Shown here piece after piece: positions 1 to 5,608 of a stretch of 7,116 nt of DNA. Origin of the DNA: an uncultured Frankineae bacterium (GTDB lineage Bacteria; Actinomycetota; Actinomycetes; Mycobacteriales; SCTD01). Each line of letters starts with the position of its first letter. Position 1 is the first letter of the stretch. The stretch lies in contig CADCUE010000273.1 in the NCBI GenBank assembly GCA_902805805.1, positions 1 to 7,116 of the forward strand. The letters are read 5' to 3'. The notes beneath the pieces are model-generated. The model saw only the letters and a program-made list of their open reading frames with translations, was not told where the DNA came from and did no database searches. The translations under genes and the position numbers were made by a program.

Positions 1-2
1 CA

Positions 3-38
3 CGCCCGGGCAAGAGGGTGCGAGTCCTCGGCATCTAA
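3..38 (+). CDS. C-terminal tail of an upstream gene (partial)
   Basis: The frame starting at base 3 reads RPGKRVRVLGI and then a TAA stop at 36-38. Ten of its eleven codons end in G or C, as in the real genes of this window. The other two forward frames run on past this point with poorer third-position bias. This is most likely the end of a gene that begins before the window. Eleven residues are too few to assign a family, and a chance open stretch cannot be excluded. Confidence 0.4.
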   Translation, partial: RPGKRVRVLGI

Positions 39-126
39 CCGCCGACGGGTCGACGGCGCCGCTCGAACGGCATCACAGGCGACCGACCGCCCGGCGTGCG
101 GCGCCACCCGGTGCCAGGCTGCCCCC

Positions 127-133
127 GAGGAGG
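127..133 (+). promoter_or_regulatory. Ribosome binding site of the DoxX gene
   Basis: The purine run GAGGAGG lies 3 nt before a GTG at 137 and 6 nt before an ATG at 140, both in the same frame. The spacing favours the ATG. I see no clear -10/-35 promoter in the GC-rich stretch at 39-126. Confidence 0.65.
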
Positions 134-139
134 CACGTG

Positions 140-718
140 ATGACCAGAACCGACAGCACCACCCGGTCCTCGGCGATCACCGGTGACCCCGTCCTGCCGA
201 GCGCGCGCACCCTGGGCAAGGGCCTCGCCGTCCTGCGCATCTTTCTGGGCGTCGTGCTGTTCGCCAACGGCGTGGCCAAGCTGTTCGAGTTCCGCCGGAT
301 CGAGGTCGGCCCGTACGTCGCCAACCTCATCGACAAGGGGGCGGCGCGCTCGATCCTGCAGAACGGGGTCGAGGGCGAGCAGGACAGGAGCATCCCGGGC
401 CTGCGGCCGGTCATGCAGCTCATGGTCGACAACTGGGGCCTGGTCGGCTGGGCCCTGACCGCCACCGAGCTCGTCGTCGGCGGCCTGCTGATCGTGGGTG
501 CCCTCACCCGCCTCGTCGCGCTGATCGGCCTGGGTCAGGCGCTGTTCCTCGCGCTGGTGTTCGCGACCAGGAACCGGTGGGCCTTCGAGCAGCCGCACGA
601 GTACGTGCCGCTGATCATCCTGGCCGTCGTGCCGACCGGACGGGTGTGGGGCCTCGACGGCCGGTTCCTGCGGCGGCGAGGGGCCGATCCGGGGGAGCTG
701 CGCGGTTGGCCGTTCTGA
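140..718 (+). CDS. DoxX family membrane protein
   Basis: A small integral membrane protein of 192 residues from ATG 140 (193 from GTG 137; the ribosome site favours the ATG). About 28 polar N-terminal residues precede four hydrophobic segments, near residues 30-50, 100-121, 124-143 and 155-170. The first carries the typical 'RIFLGVVLFANGVAKLFE' pattern, and the second to fourth follow the DoxX pattern of a Glu-led helix (ELVVGGLLIVGALTR) and a final segment ending in a short basic tail. DoxX proteins are named after a thiosulfate:quinone oxidoreductase subunit, but most bacterial members lack a proven function; some act in redox or oxidative-stress membrane complexes. An 82-nt gap separates it from the transporter operon, so co-transcription is possible but not shown. 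The family call is firm, the biochemical role is unknown. Confidence 0.85.
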   Translation: MTRTDSTTRSSAITGDPVLPSARTLGKGLAVLRIFLGVVLFANGVAKLFEFRRIEVGPYVANLIDKGAARSILQNGVEGEQDRSIPGLRPVMQLMVDNWGLVGWALTATELVVGGLLIVGALTRLVALIGLGQALFLALVFATRNRWAFEQPHEYVPLIILAVVPTGRVWGLDGRFLRRRGADPGELRGWPF

Positions 719-729
719 CCGCCTGCGCT

Positions 730-756
730 CACCGGGCACCCGGGACGGCCCCGGTG
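730..756 (+). other. Small inverted repeat between DoxX and the transporter operon
   Basis: CACCGGG at 730-736 is matched by CCCGGTG at 750-756 with a 13-nt loop. The loop contains the palindrome CCCGGG at 738-743, and a competing GCACC/GGTGC pairing (736-740 with 753-757) exists. No T-run follows, so this is not a classical terminator. It could be a weak attenuating hairpin, an operator, or chance in GC-rich DNA. No convincing promoter is visible in the 82-nt gap. Confidence 0.25.
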
Positions 757-782
757 CAGACTCAGGACCCTCGCTCGCTCCC

Positions 783-793
783 GGAGGGGGAGG
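783..793 (+). promoter_or_regulatory. Ribosome binding site of the binding-protein gene
   Basis: Two overlapping-scale purine motifs, GGAGG at 783-787 and GGAGG at 789-793, precede the GTG start at 801. The second gives a 7-nt spacer. This supports GTG 801 as the start, consistent with the signal peptide beginning directly there. Confidence 0.65.
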
Positions 794-800
794 CCCTGCT

Positions 801-1709
801 GTGAACCGCGCTCGTCGGCTCCGCGCGCTCCTGGCCGTCGCGGCGCTCGCCCTGTCGGCGTGCGGCAGCGGTGACCGGGCCGCCGACGGGGCTGCCGACC
901 CCCCGACGGCGACCCTGGTCCTCGGCGGGATCCCCGACCAGGAGACGGCGCTGCTGGAAGAGCGCTTCTCCGGCCTCGCCGCTCACCTGTCCGACGAGGT
1001 CGGGATACCGGTGCGCTACCAGCCCTCCACCGACTACGCCGCGGTCGTCACCGCCTTCGCGAACGGTGACATCTCGCTCGGCTGGTTCGGTGGGCTGACC
1101 GGTGTGCAGGCCCGGCTCGAGACGCCGGGAGCCCACGCCGTCGCGCAGCGGCCGATCGACCGGACGTTCACGTCGGTGTTCGTCGTCGGTCGGGGCGTCG
1201 AGGCCGACAGCCTCTCCGACCTCGCCGGCCTGCGCTTCACCTTCGGCAGCGAGATCTCGACCTCCGGCCACCTGATGCCGCGGTTCTTCCTCGGCCAGGC
1301 CGGGATCGACCCGGAGACCGACTTCGACGGCTCGCCGGGCTACTCCGGCTCGCACGACAAGACCTTCGCGCTGGTGGAGGCGGGCAGCTTCGAGGCCGGT
1401 GTCCTCAGCGAGTCGGTGTGGGACCGGGCTGTCGCCGAGGGTGACGTCGACACGTCGCGCGTGCGGAAGCTGGCCAGCAGCCCGCCCTTCTTCGACTACC
1501 ACTGGCTCGCCTCCCCGGAGATCGACGAGGTCCACGGCGAGGGGACCACCGACCGCATCGTCGATGCGCTGCTCTCGATGGACTCGGCGGGTCCCGAGGC
1601 GCAGCGCGTCCTGGCCCTGTTCGAGGACGACTCCTTCGTCGAGACCAACGACGACAACTACACCCGCATCGAAGAGGTCGCGAGGGACCTCGGTCTCGTG
1701 GGTCGGTGA
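801..1709 (+). CDS. PhnD-type ABC transporter substrate-binding lipoprotein (selenate-type subfamily)
   Basis: The extracytoplasmic solute receptor of the importer encoded by the next three genes, 302 residues. A signal peptide with basic residues 3-8 and a hydrophobic core 9-19 ends in the lipobox LSAC, so Cys21 should be lipidated and anchor the protein to the outer face of the membrane. The mature part is a periplasmic-binding fold of the PhnD/SsuA group: strand 'LVLGGIPDQE' (39-48), the DYAAVV helix (78-83), the GWFGGLTGVQAR segment (94-105), and the ligand loop S-T-S-G-H (153-157) followed by LMPRFFL. 'YSGSHDKTFALVEAG' (181-195), 'VWD' (207-209) and 'DTSRVRKL' (217-224) complete the domain. 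These segments, and the C-terminal 'NYTRIEEVARDLGL', match from memory the subfamily annotated as putative selenate binding protein more closely than E. coli PhnD. Importer membership is firm; the ligand (selenate, phosphonate, phosphite or another oxyanion) is inference. It ends in a GTGA overlap with the ATPase gene. Confidence 0.88.
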   Translation: MNRARRLRALLAVAALALSACGSGDRAADGAADPPTATLVLGGIPDQETALLEERFSGLAAHLSDEVGIPVRYQPSTDYAAVVTAFANGDISLGWFGGLTGVQARLETPGAHAVAQRPIDRTFTSVFVVGRGVEADSLSDLAGLRFTFGSEISTSGHLMPRFFLGQAGIDPETDFDGSPGYSGSHDKTFALVEAGSFEAGVLSESVWDRAVAEGDVDTSRVRKLASSPPFFDYHWLASPEIDEVHGEGTTDRIVDALLSMDSAGPEAQRVLALFEDDSFVETNDDNYTRIEEVARDLGLVGR

Positions 1710-2578
1710 GACCGCAGCGGCGGCGTGCACCGGCGGTCGCGGCCGGACGGCCCCCTGCCGACGCGTGCCGGCTCGACGACGTCACCGTTGCCTTCGGCGG
1801 GCGGACCGTGCTGGGACCGGTGGACCTGGCCGTGCCCGCCGGGTCGGCCGTCGCCCTCGTCGGACCCAGCGGCGCAGGCAAGACCACGCTGCTGCGCGTC
1901 CTGGCCGGCCAGCTCGCACCCACCACCGGAGCGGTCGCCCTCGCCGGCCGCGACCTCGCCTCGCTGCGCGACCGGACGGAGCTGCCCGGACTGGTCGGCC
2001 TGCTGCCACAGCGGCTCGACCTCGTGCCCCAGCTGTCGGTCCGGCACAACGTGCAGGCCGGCGCGCTCGGCCGCTGGGGGGTGCTGCGCTCGTTGGCCGC
2101 GCTGCTGCTGCCGCTCGAGCACCCGCCGGTCGCCGAGGCGGTGCGCCGGGTGGGCCTGTCCGAGCTGTCAGCAGCGCGGGTCGCCGACCTGTCCGGTGGT
2201 GAGCAGCAGCGGGCCGCGCTCGCCCGGCTGCTCGTGCAGGACCCGTCGCTGCTGCTCGCCGACGAGCCGGTGTCCTCGCTCGACCCCGCGCGCGCCGATC
2301 AGCTGCTCGCCCTGCTGCGCGGCAGAGCGGGGGAGGACGGCCGCACGCTCGTCGCCAGCCTGCACTCGCCGGAGCTGGCTCGCCGTCACTTCGACCGCGT
2401 GCTGGGTCTGCGCGACGGTCAGGTCGTCTTCGACCTGCCGCCCGCGAGCGTCACGGCCGATGTGCTGGAGCCGCTGTACCGGCTGCTGACGCCGGTCGAC
2501 GGCGCAGCCCGCCCGGCGGCGCCGCCCCACGTGGTGCGACTGCCCGGCACGGAGCCACCCCGGCAGGACGTCGGGTGA
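1706..2578 (+). CDS. phnC: PhnC-type ABC transporter ATP-binding protein
   Basis: The cytoplasmic ATPase that drives the importer, 290 residues. All nucleotide-binding motifs are intact: Walker A GPSGAGKT (53-60), Q-loop Gln102 in LLPQRLDLV, signature LSGGEQQRA (162-170), Walker B LLLADEP with catalytic Glu187, D-loop SSLDP (190-194) and switch His220 in ASLHSPEL. The segment 'ALGRWGVLRSL' (120-130) after the Q-loop is characteristic of PhnC-like ATPases. The GTG start shares GTGA with the stop of the binding-protein gene and has no good ribosome site of its own, which implies translational coupling. The first 20 residues are an unusual Arg/Ala/Pro-rich leader before the family's normal beginning at RLDDVTVAF. 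About 30 Pro-rich C-terminal residues follow the ABC domain. The symbol is a family-level label; the transported substrate may not be a phosphonate. Confidence 0.9.
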   Translation: MRPQRRRAPAVAAGRPPADACRLDDVTVAFGGRTVLGPVDLAVPAGSAVALVGPSGAGKTTLLRVLAGQLAPTTGAVALAGRDLASLRDRTELPGLVGLLPQRLDLVPQLSVRHNVQAGALGRWGVLRSLAALLLPLEHPPVAEAVRRVGLSELSAARVADLSGGEQQRAALARLLVQDPSLLLADEPVSSLDPARADQLLALLRGRAGEDGRTLVASLHSPELARRHFDRVLGLRDGQVVFDLPPASVTADVLEPLYRLLTPVDGAARPAAPPHVVRLPGTEPPRQDVG

Positions 2579-3375
2579 CTGCCGCCGTCCTGGTCCCCGT
2601 GCGCCCCCGGCCGGGCTCCCGCAGCCTGCTGACCGGGCTGCTCATGGCCGCCTTCGTCGCGAGTCTCGTGGCCACCGAGGTCGGCGGTGCCAGCGGCGGC
2701 ACGGCCGCGGCGCTCGACCTGGTCCTGGCCGTGCTGCAGCCCGACCTGTCGCCCGGGTTCCTGGCCGCGGTGGCGGAGGCGACGGTGCTGACCGCTGCCT
2801 ACGCTGTGGCCGGGATGTCGGTGGCTGTCGTCCTCGGCGTGCCGGGGGCACTGCTCGCCAGCGGTGTGCTGGCCCGCCGCCGCGTGTCCCGCGCGGTGTC
2901 CGTGGTCAGCGCACGCGGAGCCTTTGCGACGCTGAGAGCGGTCCACGAGCTGGTCTGGGCGCTGCTGCTGCTCAGCGTCCTCGGCCTCAACCCGCTGTCC
3001 GGGATCCTCGCCATCGGCATCCCGTACGGCGCCACCATGGCGCGCGTGCTGGGGGACCGGCTCCTCGACGTCCCGCAGGCACCGCTCGACGCCCTCGTCG
3101 CCACCGGAGCATCGCCGCTGCAGGTCCTGCTGCACGGTCGGCTGCCCCTCGCCGGAGCCGATCTCGCCGGCTACCTGTTCTACCGGCTGGAGTGCGCGGT
3201 ACGGGCAGCGGCCGTGCTGTCGTTCATCGGCCTGGGCGGCATCGGCTTCCGGATCGAGGTGGCGCTGGCCGATCTGCGGTTCGACCAGGTCGGCACGCTC
3301 CTGCTGGCCCTGCTGCTGCTCGTCGTCGCGGTGGACGCCGCCGCTCGCGCCGTGAGAGCGCGGCTGGTGGCGTGA
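2575..3375 (+). CDS. phnE: PhnE-type ABC transporter permease, first of two
   Basis: An inner-membrane channel subunit of 266 residues. Hydrophobic segments lie near residues 17-33, 63-98, 124-150, 196-222 and 240-256, fitting a six-helix importer permease. The family motif 'LRAVHELVWALLL' (120-132) is present. The cytoplasmic EAA loop that docks on the ATPase runs from about 165 to 191 (VPQAPLDALVATGASPLQVL, then LHGRLP). It is followed by 'GYLFYRLECAVRAAAVLSFIGLG', with the Y-R-x-E and G-L-G-G-I-G pattern of PhnE. The GTG start overlaps the stop of the ATPase gene by four bases (GTGA at 2575-2578), so translation is probably coupled. It is clearly different in sequence from the second permease, and the two should form a heterodimeric pore. 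Confidence 0.88.
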   Translation: MTAAVLVPVRPRPGSRSLLTGLLMAAFVASLVATEVGGASGGTAAALDLVLAVLQPDLSPGFLAAVAEATVLTAAYAVAGMSVAVVLGVPGALLASGVLARRRVSRAVSVVSARGAFATLRAVHELVWALLLLSVLGLNPLSGILAIGIPYGATMARVLGDRLLDVPQAPLDALVATGASPLQVLLHGRLPLAGADLAGYLFYRLECAVRAAAVLSFIGLGGIGFRIEVALADLRFDQVGTLLLALLLLVVAVDAAARAVRARLVA

Positions 3376-3385
3376 GAGCCGTCGG

Positions 3386-4282
3386 ATGAGCGCCACCACG
3401 ACGACCCGGATCGAGCAGGCGCACGCAGGTCCGCCGCCACCTCGTCCCGGTCGGCCCCGACGGCCGCCCGGGGGCGGCTGGAGAGCGGTGGGCGCTGCCG
3501 GAGTGCTGGTCGTCGCGGCGTGGACCGTCGTCCTGTCGGCCGAGTCGTCGCCGCTGCCGTCCCTCGCCGAGGTGCTGGACCGCGCCGCCCGCTTCGGCGG
3601 GGACCTGCTCGGTCTGGGCAGCGCGTCGCCGCCGGCCTACCGCCAGGCGGAGGCCTGGACGCGCACCGGCGCCCTGGTCGTCGACACCGTCGTCATGAGC
3701 GTGCTCGCGACCGGTCTGGCCGGTCTGGGGGCCCTCGCCACCGTCGCCGCCGCCTCCCGCAGTCTCACCGTGGGGGAGTTCGGACCCGGCGGCCCGCTCG
3801 GCTGGACGGTCCACCTCCTGGCCCGCGGCGTCCACACGGTGACCCGCTCGGTCCCGGAGGTGGTCTGGGCGCTGCTCGTGGTCTTCACCCTCCGTCCGGG
3901 TGTGCTGGCCGGCGCGGTCGCGCTCGCCCTGCACGAGGTGGGGGTGCTCGGCCGGCTCGGCTCCGACGTCGCCGACTCGCTCGACCGCGGCCCGCTGCGG
4001 GCACTGCGGGCCAGCGGCGCGGGCAGGACGGCCCTGCTGTTCTACGGGGTGCTGCCGCAGGCCCTGCCGCAGCTCGTGACCTTCCTGCTGTACCGGTGGG
4101 AGGTGGTGGTGCGGGCCAGCGTCGTCGTCGGCTTCATCACCGGCGCGGGCCTGGGCTTCGCGCTGCGGCTCGACCTGTCGTTCCGGCGCTGGACGGACGT
4201 GGCGCTCGTGCTCCTGGCGTACGTGCTGCTCGTGTGGGCGGTCGACCTGACGTCGTCGCTCCTGCGCCGGCTGGCCCGCTGA
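3386..4282 (+). CDS. phnE: PhnE-type ABC transporter permease, second of two
   Basis: The second channel subunit, 298 residues. It starts with about 30 polar Pro/Arg/Gly-rich residues and a first helix near 34-51. There follows a longer extracytoplasmic stretch (52-95) and then the permease core, with helices near 97-123, 155-185, 226-255 and 271-289. Family signatures are 'VTRSVPEVVWALLVVF' (152-167), an EAA loop 'LDRGPLRALRASGAGRTALL' (199-218) ending in GVLP (221-224), and 'LLYRWEVVVRASVVVGFITGAG' at about 234-255. The last aligns with the Y-R-x-E segment of the first permease. The gene begins 10 nt after that permease's stop, with a weak GAGAG ribosome site at 3374-3378. It is the only gene of the operon that does not overlap its upstream neighbour. 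Its stop TGA shares one base with the next start (TGATG). Confidence 0.86.
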   Translation: MSATTTTRIEQAHAGPPPPRPGRPRRPPGGGWRAVGAAGVLVVAAWTVVLSAESSPLPSLAEVLDRAARFGGDLLGLGSASPPAYRQAEAWTRTGALVVDTVVMSVLATGLAGLGALATVAAASRSLTVGEFGPGGPLGWTVHLLARGVHTVTRSVPEVVWALLVVFTLRPGVLAGAVALALHEVGVLGRLGSDVADSLDRGPLRALRASGAGRTALLFYGVLPQALPQLVTFLLYRWEVVVRASVVVGFITGAGLGFALRLDLSFRRWTDVALVLLAYVLLVWAVDLTSSLLRRLAR

Positions 4283-4944
4283 TGGTGGTCGACGTCGTCC
4301 TGCCGTGTCTCGACGAGGCCGCGGCGCTGCCGTGGGTCCTGGGCAGGATGCCGTCGGGCTACCGGGCGATCGTCGCCGACAACGGCTCCACCGACGGGTC
4401 GGCCGACGTCGCCCGCGCCTCCGGCGCCGAGGTGGTCACCGTGCGGCAGCGGGGCTTCGGTGCGGCCTGCCACGCCGGCCTGCTCGCCGCCACCTCGGAC
4501 GTCGTCTGCTTCATGGACGCCGACAGCTCGCTCGACCCTCAGCAGCTCCCGCTCGTCACGGCGCCGGTCGTCGACGGCTCGGCCGACCTCGTCCTCGGCC
4601 GCCGCCGACCGACGACACGCCGAGCGTGGCCGCTGCACGGCCGGCTCGGCAACGCGCTGTTCGTCCGGGAGCTGCGTCGCCGCAGCGGTGTGCTGGTGCA
4701 CGACCTCGGTCCGATGCGTGCCGCGCGTCGGCAGCCGCTCCTCGACCTCGACCTGACCGACCGCAGGTCCGGCTACGCGCTCGAGATGGTCGCCGCCGCC
4801 GGCGCAGCGGGATGGCGGGTGGCCGAGGTCGACGTGGGCTACTCGGCCCGCACCGGCCGGTCCAAGGTCACCGGCTCCGTCCGCGGCACCGTGACCGCCC
4901 TGCGCGACATGCGGGAGGTGCTGGAGCGTGTCGGACGGCGCTGA
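4282..4944 (+). CDS. Glycosyltransferase family 2 protein
   Basis: A soluble GT-A fold glycosyltransferase of 220 residues that should use a nucleotide sugar and a divalent metal. Residues 3-20 form the opening strand with the usual acidic 'PCLDEA' (8-13). 'DNGSTDGS' (33-40) is the nucleotide-binding loop, and D79-A-D81 is the DXD metal site. The C-terminal part carries RSGYALEM (162-169) and 'YSARTGRSKVTGSVRGT' (187-203), the acceptor-side pattern of small polyprenol-phosphate-type GT2 enzymes. There is no membrane segment. I chose ATG 4282, which overlaps the permease stop as TGATG: the family fold begins right there. The same frame stays open back to 3520, but that extension is an out-of-frame reading of the permease gene. 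No ribosome site is visible, so reinitiation is likely. The paired DUF2064 gene resembles the association seen in arsenosugar-annotated loci. Confidence 0.87.
   Translation: MVVDVVLPCLDEAAALPWVLGRMPSGYRAIVADNGSTDGSADVARASGAEVVTVRQRGFGAACHAGLLAATSDVVCFMDADSSLDPQQLPLVTAPVVDGSADLVLGRRRPTTRRAWPLHGRLGNALFVRELRRRSGVLVHDLGPMRAARRQPLLDLDLTDRRSGYALEMVAAAGAAGWRVAEVDVGYSARTGRSKVTGSVRGTVTALRDMREVLERVGRR
4913..4918 (+). promoter_or_regulatory. Ribosome binding site of the DUF2064 gene
   Basis: GGGAGG inside the end of the glycosyltransferase gene lies 9 nt before GTG 4928. It supports a 17-nt overlap of the two genes, since the next candidate start would cut into the conserved first strand. Confidence 0.55.
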
Positions 4945-5608
4945 GGACGTGCACCTGCTCGTCCTGGCGAAGTCGCCCGTGGCGGGGCGGGTCAAGACCC
5001 GGCTGTGCCCGCCGTTCACCCCCGCGGAGGCGGCGGCGCTGGCGGAGGCGGCACTGCGTGACACGCTGGCCGCCGTCGCGGCGACGCCGGCGGTCGCGCG
5101 CACGGTCGTCCTCGACGGGCCGGCCGGCGACTGGCTCCCCGCCGACTTCGGCGTGCTGCCCCAGCGCGGGCGCGGGCTCGACGAGCGGCTGGCGGCGGCG
5201 TACGACGACGCGTGGGCGGCGCAGCCGGCACCGCTCCTGCTCGTCGGCATGGACACCCCCCAGGTCACGCCGGCGCTGCTGACGGCAGCCGCCGCGCAGC
5301 TGCTGTCGGACGGCACGGACGCCGTCCTGGGCCTGGCCGACGACGGCGGCTGGTGGGCGCTGGGCCTGCGCCGCCCCGACGCCTCCCTGCTGCTCGGGAT
5401 GCCGATGTCGACCGCCGAGACCGGCGCCCACCAGCGCACCCGCCTGCTGCAGGCCAGCCTGCGCGTCGACATGCTCCTCGCGCTGACGGACGTGGACACC
5501 GCGCAGGACGCGGTCGCCGTGGCCGCCGCCTGCCCGTCGTCCCGCTTCGCCGCCGCGCTCGACGCGATGGCCCTGGTGACCGGGGGCGGCAGGAGCCCGC
5601 ATGCCTGA
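4928..5608 (+). CDS. DUF2064 / TIGR04282-like glycosyltransferase-fold protein
   Basis: A 226-residue cytoplasmic protein related to MobA/GlmU-type nucleotidyltransferases and commonly annotated as an arsenosugar-biosynthesis-type glycosyltransferase. The N-terminal 'AKSPVAGRVKTRLCPP' (14-29) is the family's nucleotide-binding signature. It is followed by 'QRGRGLDERLAAAYDDA' (79-95), G-M-D-T-P-Q (107-112) with the probable metal ligand Asp109, 'GLADDGGWWALGLR' (135-148) and a C-terminal 'TDVDTAQD' (187-194). All positions I would expect to be conserved are filled; the usual Trp before Ser-Thr near 161 is Met here. The start GTG 4928 overlaps the glycosyltransferase gene by 17 nt, and the pair is presumably made together. 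The reaction is not established for most members, and the arsenosugar label may not apply here, as no arsenic methyltransferase is in view. Confidence 0.88.
   Translation: MSDGAEDVHLLVLAKSPVAGRVKTRLCPPFTPAEAAALAEAALRDTLAAVAATPAVARTVVLDGPAGDWLPADFGVLPQRGRGLDERLAAAYDDAWAAQPAPLLLVGMDTPQVTPALLTAAAAQLLSDGTDAVLGLADDGGWWALGLRRPDASLLLGMPMSTAETGAHQRTRLLQASLRVDMLLALTDVDTAQDAVAVAAACPSSRFAAALDAMALVTGGGRSPHA
5591..5595 (+). promoter_or_regulatory. Ribosome binding site of the GT-C-like membrane protein
   Basis: AGGAG lies 5 nt before ATG 5601, within the last codons of the DUF2064 gene. It supports the 8-nt overlap of the two genes. Confidence 0.55.

Noticed and set aside
14..35. tRNA T-arm-like string (GGTGCGAGTCC)
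   Set aside because: The stem does not close to five pairs around a seven-base loop, there is no acceptor stem partner or CCA end, and the same bases read better as the end of a coding frame.
40..58. CGCCG/CGGCG inverted repeat before the DoxX gene
   Set aside because: Five base pairs around a nine-base loop with no T-run is expected by chance in this composition.
762..1730. Minus-strand open frame opposite the binding-protein gene
   Set aside because: The + strand frame has a signal peptide, lipobox and family motifs; the antisense product has none.
3520..4944. A single 474-codon + strand gene ending as the glycosyltransferase
   Set aside because: Residues before Met255 are an out-of-frame reading of the second permease: Arg/Gly/Pro/Ala-rich and without fold motifs. 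The GT2 domain begins exactly at ATG 4282.
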